DNA of 64,000 bases. Origin: Mercurialis annua (lineage: Eukaryota; Streptophyta; Magnoliopsida; Malpighiales; Euphorbiaceae). Position 1 is the first letter of the stretch, and each line of letters starts with the position of its first letter. The DNA is taken from positions 34,374,628-34,438,627 of the forward strand of contig NC_065576.1 in NCBI RefSeq assembly GCF_937616625.2, in the 5' to 3' direction. The position numbers were made by a program, and so were the translations under genes. Under the pieces are notes generated by a model, which made no database searches, was not told the DNA's origin, and worked only from the letters and a program-made list of their open reading frames with translations. Of the stretch, positions 10,901 to 21,341 are shown in pieces.

Positions 10901-11889
10901 ACAAATCTGAAAAGGAACTTTGCACTTTCATATGTCTTTATGTAGATGACTTGCTGATTTTTGGATCAAATATTCATGTTGTGAATGCTGTGAAATCAAT
11001 GTTGAGTGCCAACTTTGATATGAAAGATCTAGGTGAAGCGAATGTCATTCTTGGCATAAAGATAACTAGATCTGAAAAAGGAATTTCTTTAGATCAATCT
11101 CACTATGTTGAGAAGATTCTAAAGAAATATAACTACTTCGACTGTAAACCTGCATGTACACCTTATGATCCAAGTGTAAAACTTTTTAAGAACACTGGTG
11201 ATAGTGTACGACAGTCTGAATATGCGAGCATCATTGGCAGCCTTCGGTATGCCACTGATTGTACTAGACCCGACATTGCATATGTCGTTGGATTACTGTG
11301 CAGGTTTACTAGTAGACCTAGTATTGAGCATTGGCATGCTATTGAAAGGGTTATGAGATACCTTAAAAGAACAATGAATCTTGGATTACATTATCTGAAG
11401 CATCCTGCTGTACTTGAAGGGTATAGTGATGCAGATTGGAATACATTGTCAGATGATTCCAAAGCCACGAGCGGCTATATTTTCAGTATAGCTGGTGGAG
11501 CTGTTTCTTGGAAATCAAAGAAACAGACGATTCTGGCTCAATCTACGATGGAGTCAGAAATGATAGCACTAGCTGCTGCTAGTGAAGAAGCAGGATGGCT
11601 AAGAAGCCTGCTAGCTGAGATTCCTTTATGGGAAAGACCGATACCAGCTGTGTTGATCCATTGCGATAGTACCGCGGCTATTGCAAAAATTGAGAACCGT
11701 TATTATAATGGTAAGAAACGACAGATACGTCGTAAGCACAGCACTGTTAGAGAGTTTATCTCAACAGGGGCTGTTAGAGTGGATCATGTACGCACTGATG
11801 ATAACTTAGCAGATCCTTTGACGAAAGGATTAGCTAGAGAGAAAGTCCATAAAACCTCAAAAGGAATGGGACTATTGCCTATTGGATGA
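7951..11889 (+). CDS. Ty1/copia gag-pol polyprotein, intact
   Basis: A 1312-aa uninterrupted polyprotein in the order Gag-PR-IN-RT-RNase H, which is diagnostic of Ty1/copia. Gag (UBN2-type, about residues 20-220) is followed by an Asn-rich linker and a CCHC knuckle CFNCGKPGHMARKC (282-295). The protease has the active site WVDTGA with Asp335. The integrase has an HHCC zinc region (His464 to the CEFC at 495-498) and a DD35E triad of Asp524, Asp587 and Glu623. The reverse transcriptase carries YVDD at 997-1000. RNase H begins around the DADW at 1160. No stop or frameshift is present and all catalytic residues are in place, so the element may be autonomous. The start is the first ATG, 32 bases after the LTR. 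Confidence 0.95.
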   Translation: MNTDEVAAYGSSTVDANKPFRFEGLHFKRWKQKTEFFLTIKKVVSVLIMAIPVVDETAEEEEKEKQNGELQQWMTNDYLCKNFILNALSDDLYDYYNDGKTAKETWEALQKKYDTEEAGTKKYAVSRYLKYQMTDEKSVEAQSHELQKIAHEIISEGMVLDEQFQVAVLIDKLPPSWRDFKNSLRHKTKEFSLESLITRLRIEEEARKQDLKDEVLVVSNNTRKFSSMSLKPNGKNFKNQNRNSNQNQNVNRNKANQNGNPSRNHIVKQAPPVKDDLPPFLCFNCGKPGHMARKCRNKPSTAPQANLTEEPFTAMITEMMAKINLVGGSSGWWVDTGANRHVCHDRAMFKTYTAVDDKKVLLGDTHTTTVAGIGSVELKFTSGKTLILKDVMHTPMMRKNLVSGYLLNKAGFFQTIGGDMYTITRNGIFVGKGYACEGMFKLNVEIINKDVASVYMVCDFNTWHARLCHVNKRIINNMSTLGLIPKMNLTEFEKCEFCSQAKITKNSHKSVIRESEPLDLIHSDICELDGTLTRNGKRYFITFIDDCSDFTHVYLMKNKSDALDMFKLFVTEIENQFNKKIKRFRSDRGTEYESSLFIEFYNSHGIVHERTAPYSPEMNGKAERKNRTLTEAIVSILLNSGAASYWWGEILLTVCYVLNRVPKSNRKISPYEILKKRQPNLSYLRTWGCLAYVRIPDPKRIKLASRAYECVFIGYAVNSKAYRFYDLTARVIIESVDADFYEQKFPFKLGNSGGESSSNVPVVRNNEITNDKEPEIRRSKRARISKDFGTDFHVYSLEEDPSNLQEALTSLDSDLWQEAINDEMDSLESNHTWHLTDLPPGCKTIGCKWILKKKLKPDGTVDKYKARLVAKGYRQRENVDFFDTYSPVTRITSIRVLISIAALYDLVVHQMDVKTAFLNGELEEEIYMDQPEGFVIHGQEQKVCKLDKSLYGLKQAPKQWHEKFDNLVISNGFKVNESDKCIYYKSEKELCTFICLYVDDLLIFGSNIHVVNAVKSMLSANFDMKDLGEANVILGIKITRSEKGISLDQSHYVEKILKKYNYFDCKPACTPYDPSVKLFKNTGDSVRQSEYASIIGSLRYATDCTRPDIAYVVGLLCRFTSRPSIEHWHAIERVMRYLKRTMNLGLHYLKHPAVLEGYSDADWNTLSDDSKATSGYIFSIAGGAVSWKSKKQTILAQSTMESEMIALAAASEEAGWLRSLLAEIPLWERPIPAVLIHCDSTAAIAKIENRYYNGKKRQIRRKHSTVREFISTGAVRVDHVRTDDNLADPLTKGLAREKVHKTSKGMGLLPIG

Positions 11890-12389
11890 ATCATCCATAA
11901 TGGTAACCCGACCTAACTGACTGGAGATCCCAAGAAATAGGTTCAATGGGTAATAACAAGTTATGAATGATATGAGCCAGAACATGCAAAATTAATGCAT
12001 GATTCCTAAAGCGAGAAGAGGATGAGTTAATAGAATCTCTTAATGAAGTATATACTCCATATGGAGTGGAGTACCTAGCTATAGGAGTACTCTTGATAGC
12101 TTCACCTTTGTGAATGTGGAAGTGGGGCCGCTTCCTATGAAAATTTGAGGCAAAATTTCTAGAGCGTTCACTAAACTGGGATAGACGTGCAGGGCCATAA
12201 ATGCACGGGCTTTAGAAAAACACTTATGAAAAGAACGTGCGTGGTTTGATGTCCGAGATAGAGTTCAAGACTACGAGTCACTCTTGTTGAATCAGAATCT
12301 TACTCACTACGCAAAGGTTCAAATCGAAAGATACCTTTGTTTATGCACAATCTTAACAGAAATTGCTCGAGAAACTATTTTTAAAAATT

Positions 12390-12402
12390 CAAAGTGGGGG
12401 AT
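12390..12402 (+). other. Polypurine tract of the copia element
   Basis: CAAAGTGGGGGAT directly abuts the TG of the 3' LTR at 12403. Its position and purine run fit the primer for plus-strand DNA synthesis. Confidence 0.8.
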
Positions 12403-13093
12403 TGTTGAAAAGATATTGAATTTAAAAAAAGAAAAAGAAAAAGTGCCTTGTAACTTGAAATGAGAAGATAGAGAGTTTTGTGGTTTTCCCACATTGCTTA
12501 GGAGAACTCAATACATTGGGTTTATAAACTTGGTTTTTCTCATATGGGTTTGGGCCCCAAGGGGTACCCAATTTTGTGAACGGGCTAGGAGTTACATCCT
12601 ACCCGATTTACCACACGCGCGCGCGCGCCGTCCGTCCGGTCGGTCGGCCGGCCTGGCCTGGTCTGGGTTGGGTGGGTGGTTCGGTTCGGCTAGCACTTTA
12701 TTTTTTGCATACAAAAGTATTAATGATTTTTTATTCAATTATTTTGTAACTGTAATGACTCTTCCACTTCATCTGACTGCTGTTTCTCTTCATTAAATAA
12801 GAAATCATTTTCTGTATTTATTTTTCACTCAGCAGCTATGTTTTCTTAGCCTATAAATACTGGCTTCTTTTTTCATTTTAAAAATACAGAAACACAGAGC
12901 AATACAAAGAAAGTGTTTTAGAGCTGATTTCACAGTGCAGTGTGATCAGTATTTCCGGCTGTTTTATCCTAGGGACGCCGCGGTTGATAGTCAGCTTTGC
13001 ACCACCGAGCTGTGCCGCGAAACGTCTAAAAGAGAGCGACCTAGTCCGCGACTCAGCCTCATCATATTCAGTTTTACAGCAATTGTATCAACA
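12403..13093 (+). repeat. 3' LTR of the copia element (691 bp)
   Basis: Near-identical to 7233-7918. Differences seen by eye: an extra CG-repeat length and one fewer GGGT unit plus a GGTTC duplication in the GC-rich tract, and a T/C change near 12780. It is followed by the target duplication ACTTC (13094-13098). Confidence 0.93.
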
Positions 13094-13420
13094 ACTTCTA
13101 AATATGAACATGATTCCAATTAAAAAGCATCTCCTAGATCTCTAAGATCTGAATCTTTAGAGTGGCTGAATCATATACGTAATCTCAGATTTCTGGCAAA
13201 AGCGGTAAGTGGATTAGGTCAGCACTGAAATTGGGCAAAACCTCTCTAGTTGCCTACTGCGGGCGAGTCCTCAGAGACTCGGCTATGACATGTTTAAGAG
13301 AGTTCACGTATTATCCAGGCGTATCCGGTACGACTCAGTTCATTATATCATCTTGTATTTCAGTTTCCATCAAGAAGCATAAACAGTTCCTTTGCTATGA
13401 AAGAATGAATTAGCAGTAAA
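13094..13420 (-). repeat. Probable distal half of the LTR of the degenerate gypsy element
   Basis: Without the copia insertion this joins 6915-7232 to make one LTR-like unit. The stretch is less AT-rich than its surroundings and contains CGAGTCC and GACTCGG motifs near 13265-13285. The outer boundary is a guess from the composition change. Confidence 0.35.
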
Positions 13421-13641
13421 GATATCTATAATACACTTCACCTTGACAATTAAAGAAGCAGCTATATTCACCGAATAATCCTTATTTGATTCAAAAATCT
13501 TAGTTCTATTGTAAAACTGATGAATTATAGAACGATTAAAAGAGTGCCAAATCACGATAGCTATCAAAATTCAGCAAAATATAGTTACCTCCCAAGAAAG
13601 AACAAAAATCATAAATAATTATTTTTCTCTATAGGAATGAA

Positions 13642-13779
13642 TTGAAAGCTTTAGGATATCGAGATCGAAAAGCTCTAACACGTGTGGAACCAAGCAACAT
13701 GTTGTTCAATTTGAAAGCTTTAGGATATCGAGATCGAAAAGCTCTAACACGTGTGGAACCAAGCAACATGTTGTTCAAT
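13642..13779 (+). repeat. Tandem duplication, two 69-bp units
   Basis: Two identical consecutive units starting TTGAAAGCTTTAGGATATCG at 13642 and 13711. They lie in a short open frame (13642-13908) that I do not recognise, so the repeat makes a duplicated 23-residue peptide if translated. No family evidence. Confidence 0.85.
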
Positions 13780-14099
13780 TTGATCAAGATTTATGTTATA
13801 ATTTTCTCAGATTCTAATCATGGAAAACCACAGCGATTATTGTTGCGAGTCAATTTCCTTGCAAGGGTGACGGAACGGAAAATCCCAAAACGTTCAAAAA
13901 CTGCTTGAATGTCCGAGTAAAACCAATTCTAGGGTAATCCTAAAAGTAAATGAGCATGTTGTGTGGATCAAGATCTGGGGAAGGATGAGTTAGTAGTAGG
14001 TCCGACAAGGTTTGAGGTTGAAGAATGTGTAGCATGGCGTCTAGGGAGCTGAGCCGCTATCGAGCTGGTCGGCTAGGGTATTTTCTTAGCTTATTGTTT

Positions 14100-14210
14100 T
14101 TTTTTTCTTTTTGATAATTTGGGGGGGGGTGCTTGTGGGAGGAAATGAACCCACGACCTTGAAACTTTGTTGTCTAGCGCTTATATCATTTGAACTACAG
14201 CTCGTTGGTT
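14100..14210 (-). mobile_element. tRNA-derived SINE
   Basis: Flanked by a perfect 14-bp duplication TTAGCTTATTGTTT (14086-14099 and 14211-14224). On the minus strand the 5' end has an A-box-like TAGTTCAAATGATATAAG and a B-box-like GTCGTGGGTTCATTTCCTCC, and the 3' end is an A-rich tail (poly-T on the plus strand at 14100-14115). Size (111 bp), RNA polymerase III boxes and long target duplication fit a plant SINE. It is not a functional tRNA gene. Confidence 0.75.
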
Positions 14211-14224
14211 TTAGCTTATTGTTT

Positions 14225-15919
14225 ATATTGTTGTTAATTAGTACTTTCTCCAAGGATGACAATATAATTATTCCATATTAGTACATTTTGTAATAATTTC
14301 CTTTGAAAATGGCATGTCATAAAGAGGGTGACCTTGAATTTGTTTTATAGTTCATGGACACTTGAGCTTTTGCACCAACCTAGAAGACCACTACCCATGC
14401 TAATTGGTATAAGAAACTAAATTAAATCTCTTATCTTCTATGGAGCTTTAATATAACCAAGTCACAAAATAAAATAAAGAACAGTTCAACTGTTGTATAA
14501 AAAAATATAACCAAATCAAGAATAAAATAAAGAACAGCTCAACTGTTGTATAAAAAATGTTTATTCTGACTCATGTTTATCAAATAAAATTAGCTAATAG
14601 AATCCTTTTGGACCAGACTTTCTGGTTTGTTTGTTAATATGTTATTTAATATAAAATTAAAATTAATTTATAAATTATTAGTTATTTTTTTAGCCTAATT
14701 ATTCAAAAAATTACTTTTCAATGGTTATATTTTTTTTGTATGTTTCTAACATATTCTGAATTATCTTTAATAGATTATTAAATATTTTTATTCGAAGTAA
14801 TTAATATATTAGTGTAATATTTAAGTATTGATATATGATTAGAATTAGACTCTATTTGTAAGAGGAAATTTTCCAGAATACGTTCTTTTAAGCTTTAATT
14901 GCATCGTTATCCCAATTTTTTGACACTTTTACATCATATGTCTTTTTTATTTATCTATTTTAGAATTTTAATTTCAGAAATGATTTTTTAATTATTCAGG
15001 ATAATTGTCATTATCTTCTATTTTCTCTCTTCTTTCTTCTTCAAAACTCATGGCATCTATTTTTCATCATAAAGCTTGATATTTATGTTTCTCCAATCAT
15101 TCATTTTAAAATTCAATATTTTTTTCTAAAAGAATGAATTAGAAGTTATGGATGTGCGCCATCAACATGTACTGGCAAACCCAAGGAGAGAGTGGTGTTA
15201 ACGATCCGACATATTGAAGAGTTCTCTGACAAGCCTGTGCCTGTCGTCGGATTAGCTCGACAAGACGTAGTGTTTGTTGTTGGTTCGACGCGAATCTCTA
15301 TGACGACGTGTGATTGTATCTAATTTGATGACCTCTAGCTTAGGGTAGTTGGAATATGAGGGATTTTTAGCTGTCTACGAATTTCTAATAGGGTAAATTT
15401 TGGGGGCCGAAATGGCTGTGCTTTCAAACAATTTAATATGGAAGAGACGTGAGATAAAGACCAAGGGCCTTCAAATTCTAATGTTATAGGGTGGGGTCCT
15501 GATTTTATTGACAAATTTGAATTGGTTTTTTTGCTTTTACCAGGAGATGGTCTGAGCAATACGTTATGAGGAAGATGGATTGTCTTCGCAAAGTGCATCG
15601 TAGATTCTTTGGAGCACGGGGATTTTTTCAGAACCAATTTTGAATGGTTTACACTCAGTTATAAAGGTGAGCACTAGTACATGAATGCTATTTGAAGCTT
15701 GAAAGATTTAATTAAATTATGTTCGCACCGGTCCGTAAGATGATTGATGGACTCAAAATATGACAAAACTCGAGAGATGGTGGAATCAAGACATGAAGAA
15801 GCCTATGACATAGTGGATTATTAGATAAGAGATTGAATCTCAATAGGATTTGGACTCTTGATTAGGATTTATTCTCTATAAATAGCTAGGTTTATTATTA
15901 GAGGCTGAAGAGGAACAGT
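14225..15919. other. AT-rich intergenic DNA with a short tandem repeat
   Basis: At 14451-14558 there are two imperfect 54-bp copies starting ATATAACCAA. The rest to about 15100 is AT-rich with nothing recognisable. From 15140 to 15700 base composition is more balanced, and a minus-strand open frame of 100 codons (15335-15637) has no family features I recognise. This part may belong to the leader or LTR of the Tekay-type relic that follows. Confidence 0.4.
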
Positions 15920-18520
15920 CACAAAAGATGTTGCAATAACTGAATGTTCAAGGTTTTGACACGAGTTCGTTTTTAGAAAAAATTGCTAATGTATAGACTA
16001 ACCACGCTGAACTACAAGCCGCACAACTGGCTATGCAGAATCAATATGCGGTTATAGGACATTTGATGCAACAACATTATCAACGTGCTTAGCAGTATAA
16101 CTATAGAGATCTGGTGCTAACATATAGGCGTTTGAATCCATTAGAGTTTGATGTCTCTTGGATGCCTTTGAATTATGAAAGGAAATAGAGAAAAATTCTC
16201 ATAAACTACAAGCGAGATACACACTTATTTAAGGCCATATAAGGGGCAGTTAGAGATCAGGTGCCAATACTTCGGGAACTAGTTCCAGTAGTCAAAGTTG
16301 GAGACAAGGACGTTAAGAATATGTACCCTTAGTTTGTCAAGCATGTCAAAGTATGACATTTGGTGTTTGTCATTTTGTTTCGGGTTCTTGCTTTGTTTGC
16401 AGGCGGTGAGGTCATTTTACAAGAGAATGTCCCTTATTCATGCAACAAGGTTCCTCGGTTAGTGTGACTCATCCATCCAATCAACGACCAAGACCTATCG
16501 TTACTATATTGCCCAGAGAGGCTCAACGGGGTATTTCTTTGGCGGCCATCATAGCCAAAATTTTAGAGATAAAAGAGGTAGACGATGAAGGTCTGGACGC
16601 AAAACTAAAAACTTAAGAGTTGGTCCGAGTGAACAGATTGATCGATTAGGTCACGCAACAATAAACAAAACAATACAAGTTTCTCAGAATACTTCAACAT
16701 CCAACTTTGCCAGTCGAGGTACTTTAAAATAAAAAGATTGAGTATCAATATGTTGAAGTTGGATATATATGAATTTAGTTATCTAAATTGTTATAGTTTG
16801 ACATTGGCTATATTGGTTTACGGTGAGTTGAGAAGAAAATAAGGATGGTAATTGTTATGCACCGAGTAAAGAAATTGATTAAGTATGAACGTATAAGTTG
16901 AGTACGTTTCTCACAGAATTGAAATGTCTAGTTAGACTTCTAGAAGAATATAATTTTTATATCTGTTTTGTTGATATTAAAGATGTATTAATCGCATAAC
17001 TGTGGCCAGACATGACATGAACATGCATTATTTCATGTCAACAATAGAAATGCATAAGAATGATTAATAAAATAAAAGAGAAATATTATTAAAACATGCA
17101 TCACGTTCATTAAACGTAAAATAGAAAGTACAAAGTTGAAGAAACTCTTTGGTGATGAGAGGTGTCATCACCCTGACATAATTAAGTGTTTTTATGATTG
17201 GTTATTTTGAAAAGTATTTATTTTATAATGTGAGCTCATAATTATTATTGAAACATAAATTTTCAAAAGAAAGAAAGTACCTTCAAATGATTTTGAGTTT
17301 TTAATGTATGAACAAGTATACATAACTCTATGGTGATGGTAATAAATGTGAGGATGAGAAATTTTAAGTTGACTAATACTTAATTTCAGGGTGCCTCTTA
17401 ATGAACTATTCGGATGACCACCCGAGTGGGAAATCAAATTCTACATCGATATAATTCTCGGGACAGTCTGATATCGATATTTTCATATCGACGTCAATGG
17501 ATCTGAAAGAATTAATAAGTCGACACTGGAACTATTAACAAAAAGTTTTTCTTGATCCAGCATTTCACCTTGGGGTGCATCGTTACTATTCATGAAAAAC
17601 AAGGATGGTTCTTTTTGGCTCTGTATCTTTTAAAGACAACTTAATAAAATGACCATAAAAATATGTATATGTTACCCCGTATTGATGATATGTTTGGTCA
17701 GTTACAAGGAGGTAAGTATTTCTCGAGGATCAATTTAAAATCAATATATCATCAACTTTTGGTTTGGGAGAACGATGTTCCGAAAATAGCATTCAGAACC
17801 ATATATGGACAACGAATTCTTGGTAATGATATTTTGTTTTAAAAATGCTCCAGCAACATTTAGGAACTTGATGAATCATGTGTTCAAGCTGTTCTTTGGA
17901 CTAATTTATGATTATGTTCATCAATGATATTCTTATTTACTCTCGAAGTGAGGAGGAGCACATGTATCATCTACGTATGGTTCTTCGGACGTTAAGAGAA
18001 CCTCAGTTTTATGCAAATTTTTAAAAATGTGAATTTCGGTTGGACTAAGTAACATTCTTACGACACATGGTGTCTAATGATGCAAGTCGATCCAAAGAAA
18101 ATCTAAGATGTATTAGAATGGAAGCGGCCAACTACAATTAAGAAGATCATAAATTTTATAGGATTGGCAGGATATTATCGACTATTCGTGCAAGATTTTC
18201 AAAAAAAATCTCTACATCATTGATCAGGCTAACTCAGAAGAATGCCAGATTTGAATGGACGAATAAATGTAAAGAGAGCTTTTTTATTGAACTGAAAGAG
18301 TTTTTAGCGAAAGCTCTAGTACTAACCAGAAGGTATAGAGGGCTTTGAAATTTATTGTGATGCATCTAGAGTGAGACTTGGATGTGTTTTCATGATACAT
18401 GGTCGAGTTGTAGCCTATGCTTCTCGTAGATGAAAAAAGTATGAGGTCAACTACCCTATGCATGATTTGAAACTAGTAGCGGTAGTTGTCGCACTAGAAA
18501 ATTTGGAGGCACTACATGTT
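15920..18520 (+). pseudogene. Degenerate Ty3/gypsy (Tekay/Del-type) polyprotein
   Basis: Plus-strand coding traces appear in order in shifting frames. Around 15940-16330 are Gag-like pieces. At about 16345-16440 is a knuckle-like cluster ending GHFTREC. At 17575-18000 is reverse transcriptase, with recognisable MKNKDGSF, PRIDDMFGQLQGGKYFS, a degraded NDILIYS (DD changed to ND) and LRTLREPQFYANF. At 18000-18230 is the VTFLRHMVS segment and then LAGYYR; at 18240-18510 is the RNase H start. The wording matches the chromovirus Tekay/Del clade. Numerous stops and frameshifts show it is dead. Integrase and flanking LTRs were not found. Confidence 0.75.
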
Positions 18521-18779
18521 AAAAATTTGGAGGCACTACTTGTTAATTATCTTTTTAATTAATTATTTATTAAAATAAAATGATCTGTCACTAAAATCTA
18601 TCAATAAATTTTGGCACCTCATTTTCCGCTAAAATAGTGACGGATTTGTCACTAAAATCAGTGGGTAATTTTTAGTGAAGGATTATGTCGTTAATCTATC
18701 AAGAAATTAGCTATGAACGAATACGTCGGGAAATTACAGATTTAGCGACGGGTGGGTAATTCGATATATTCTAATAGTG
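18500..18779. mobile_element. CACTA-like element fragment
   Basis: The right end TCTAATAGTG (18770-18779) reads CACTATTAGA on the reverse strand, followed by subterminal motifs typical of plant CACTA MITEs (CGTCGCTAAAT, GACGGATTTGTCACTAAAAT). A CACTAC with a short 16-bp direct repeat (AATTTGGAGGCACTAC) occurs at both 18503 and 18526, and one of them may mark the left end. No coding. Confidence 0.4.
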
Positions 18780-18889
18780 TTTTGTTTTGTTTATTTCTTG
18801 AACTGCTTTTTGGAAATTGAATTTTTGAATTTTGTTTTTATTGTTAAAAAAAGGGGGATTACAGAAGTTGGAGTTGGCAATTTGGCATG

Positions 18890-19060
18890 TACAAGCAGTG
18901 ACAGAACTAGGATTTCAACATAGGGAGAGCTAAATTGCAATATGCAACATATGAAGTAGGCAATCTTAAAAATTAGGGAGAGTTAAATTGTAAAATGTTA
19001 AAATTTTAGAGCTAATTTCAACAATTTTGAAAATTTGGAGGGCGCAATGACTCTCCCATG
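18890..19060. repeat. Dispersed repeat fragment
   Basis: Contains GGGAGAGCTAAATTGCAA and GGAGGGCGCAATGACTCTCC. Very similar phrases (GGAGGGCTAAATTGCAA; CCTCCACCATTGACGCC) occur at 46740-46855 inside an intron of a glycosyltransferase gene, so this is a repeated family. Class unknown. Confidence 0.4.
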
Positions 19061-19404
19061 CCTCCCCCTCCTACCGTCAATTCGTACAAGTATTTGAAAG
19101 TTGTATCCGAGATGGCCTTTTGTCATTTCAATATTTGTACCAGACTAGACTACCCAAAATTTCTTAAAACAAAGAGTATTGGAGCTGTTTATTATTTCAT
19201 CTTCTGTTTTGTCTCTACTTCGATTTTTTCTCTTTTTCAAATTTATGTTGTTCTTGGTTCTTATATCTTCAACAAAATGAGCCGTTTATGGTTTAAATAA
19301 AAGGTGTTATTCCAGTGACAAACATGAATTTACACTTTTTGTTTCTACGAATTCTTTTTTTCCTCCAACGATAGCTGAAGATAGAAAAGAAAGGACAAAT
19401 CCAG

Positions 19405-19735
19405 TCAGAAAGGGTCTAGAAGAAGTTCCCTTATGTGATTCGCTTTTGCTCCCTGAGCTTTGGCATGAGCTTTAGTGTTGTCCTTTCTATTAATATGGTG
19501 AAAACTGCAAGATTTGAAAAGCGAGGAAAGATGCCAAATATCTTGACAGATACCCCAGCTAGCACTCGAGGAAACCCTTCCTGAATTTATAGCTAGAGAT
19601 ACCAGAACGGCATCACCTTCAAATCTGGTAGAATTCCATCGGTTGTCAATGGACCACTTCATAGCTTCTCTCAGGTCGAGGAATTCTAGGATTCCGGGGT
19701 CCCAAATGTGCCTGAATACCAAAGAGAAGGATCCA
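19405..19735 (-). pseudogene. LINE-type RNase H (RVT_3) fragment
   Basis: Minus-strand translation resembles the RNase H-like domain that follows plant LINE reverse transcriptases: LDLREAMKWSID, RFEGDAVLVSLAIN, CQDIWHLSSLF and HHINRKDNTKAHAKAQGAKA. The tail motif (H-x-x-R-K-x-N-x-x-A-H) is characteristic. It is truncated at its N-terminus, and together with the RT fragment at 20111-20566 probably derives from one element in which the intervening zinc-binding region was lost. Confidence 0.65.
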
Positions 19736-19739
19736 AGAC

Positions 19740-20110
19740 TGGCCCCTAAAACATCTCCAATTAGAGTAGTATATTAACTTATATTCGTTAATAACTCGTC
19801 GAGAATTCCGAATTTCGACATTTTAATTTCGGGATTTTGTCTGAAATAATAAACTCTCCAATTAGAGTAGTATATTGATATATTAATTATCAGTATATTT
19901 TTATCTTACGACTCCAGTCGTATTTCTTATTCGATTAGCGCCGTTCATATTCCTTTATTATAATTTAAATCCCCGATTTACATTTTAAACTTCTATTATT
20001 ACGATATACTTTTAGGGATACTTATAAACTAAATTTACGCTTAAATTTAATTTACGTATTCCCGGCTAATAAAAGATTTACACGTGGCTTATAAAATACG
20101 GGGTATTACA
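19740..20110 (-). repeat. LTR-like fragment inserted between LINE pieces
   Basis: On the minus strand it begins TGTAATACCCCGTATTTTAT, a start often seen in Tekay/Del gypsy LTRs. Inside, CTCCAATTAGAGTAGTATATT occurs twice (about 19754 and 19857). I found no clean 5-bp target duplication, so it may be a truncated rather than solo LTR. Confidence 0.45.
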
Positions 20111-20566
20111 GCTTCCCCACCAAAATTGAGACATAAGGCTATTGATCCTTAGACATAGAGCCTTTGGGAATTTGAAACACATCATTGTGTATACAGGGAT
20201 TGCTGCAATGACAGTCTTTAGGAGAGTTTCTTTGACAGCAACAGAGAGGAAGCTTTCTTTCCAACCAAGCAATTTTTGCTCAATTCTGTTAATTATCTCC
20301 CTGAAAGATGCTTGTTTTGATCTCAACAGATAAGGGGGTAACCCCACGTAGATGCTTTCAAAACTAATATTTTGAACATTTAGGGAGGCAGTAATTTGTC
20401 TTCTGGTTGCTTGATAAGTATTGTTATTTAGGAAGATTGCCCACTTAGAATAGTTGATGGTAAATTTTTTAGTTGACTTAAAAAAGTGAGGCAAAAATTG
20501 GTTTAACCGTTTAAATATGCCTCCAATATCTGCCTTTAACAGTTCTTGTAGGCAGTCAAAAAACAT
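20111..20566 (-). pseudogene. LINE reverse transcriptase C-terminal fragment
   Basis: Minus-strand open frame with hallmark plant L1-type RT segments: VGLPPYLLRSKQASFREI, KLLGWKESFLSVAVKETLLK, VIAAIPVYTMMCFKFPKALC and MSQFWWGS. It lacks the catalytic FADD region (upstream, not present) and is cut by the LTR-like insertion at 20110. Confidence 0.8.
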
Positions 20567-21341
20567 AACCCCGTCTTACACTCAGGGTGCAAGTGAGCAA
20601 ACTTTTAAAAGTTGAGTGTTTATTTGACATCAAAAATTTATAAACGAAGTGTTTAGTTGTGTCCCGCTATATATCATAGGGATAAATTTACTTCTTTTTT
20701 CCACCCAAAGCCTAGAACTTTTACGATTATAAATTAAAGAGGATGACGTGGTAGACTCGGTCTACCTAAAAGTTTTCATAAAGTAAATGCCTTTCATAAA
20801 AAAAAAAAATTATTTGTTATATTTTAACAATTCAACTATTATGTTTACAACAATAAAAAATTATTCTATAAGCTTAAACCAATTTTAACATGTGTAAAAG
20901 CTGAAAAATAGTATGGTTGACTACATTATGCAATTTAACATTCATTTTCTTTTGGTATCAATAGTATCCAAATTATTCTTCGTCATCCATTATCCTAAAA
21001 ATACAATAATTTGTTAAAGATAATCTCACATTACTTATAAGAATAAATATAAATGAATTTAGAACTGTGAAGACTTAATTACCTATTAACTAGTTCTAGT
21101 TATAACGTCATAGTTGAACCTAAGCAAATTTCATAATTATGTGTGTTGTTATATTATCATCAATTTATAATCAAAAGAAAAACATTTCTAATAATCTGGG
21201 TTGTTATCAAAAAAAAAAATTACCAAAATATAACAAATAGAATAATCTCTTAAAAACCTTTAATCCAATAACCGCAAAATTATTCTACCCCACAATACAC
21301 TTTGATTTATTCTATTATTTTCAATATCCAAAGAAACTCAT
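20567..21341. other. Intergenic DNA with a MITE end
   Basis: Mostly AT-rich. At 20738-20776 the sequence GATGACGTGGTAGACTCGGTCTACCTAAAAG is close to the right end of the Mutator-like MITE at 49493-49711, so a truncated copy of that family lies here. The last 40 bases before 21341 resemble the 3' flank of the first DUF26 gene. Confidence 0.45.

Larger units (their letters stand above)
7233..13093 (+). mobile_element. Full-length young Ty1/copia LTR retrotransposon
   Basis: A complete 5861-bp element with LTRs at 7233-7918 and 12403-13093, flanked by the perfect 5-bp target duplication ACTTC (7228-7232 and 13094-13098). LTRs begin TGTTG and end CAACA. By eye they differ mainly by length changes in a GC-rich simple repeat and one or two substitutions, so the insertion is very recent. 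The internal region holds one uninterrupted polyprotein ORF (7951-11889), about 510 bases of 3' untranslated sequence and a polypurine tract just before the 3' LTR. It sits inside the LTR of an older minus-strand gypsy element. Confidence 0.95.
2262..13420 (-). mobile_element. Degenerate Tat-type Ty3/gypsy element, interrupted by later insertions
   Basis: Reading on the minus strand from high to low coordinates: an LTR-like piece (about 13400-13094, continuing 7232-6915), a primer-binding-site-like stretch (6893-6910), gag and protease remnants (about 5480-3400), and then a short antisense coiled-coil remnant (2262-2556, plus strand). This is the same order as in the well-preserved Tat-type element at 30024-40811. 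The RT-integrase region appears deleted. The copia element at 7233-13093 and the hAT-like MITE at 5612-6847 were inserted later. The LTR outer boundary near 13.4 kb is uncertain, and I did not find the matching 3' LTR on the left. Confidence 0.55.

Noticed and set aside
15335..15637. 100-codon minus-strand ORF as a gene
   Set aside because: No domain, signal or repeat feature is visible, and it lies in probable retrotransposon leader DNA.
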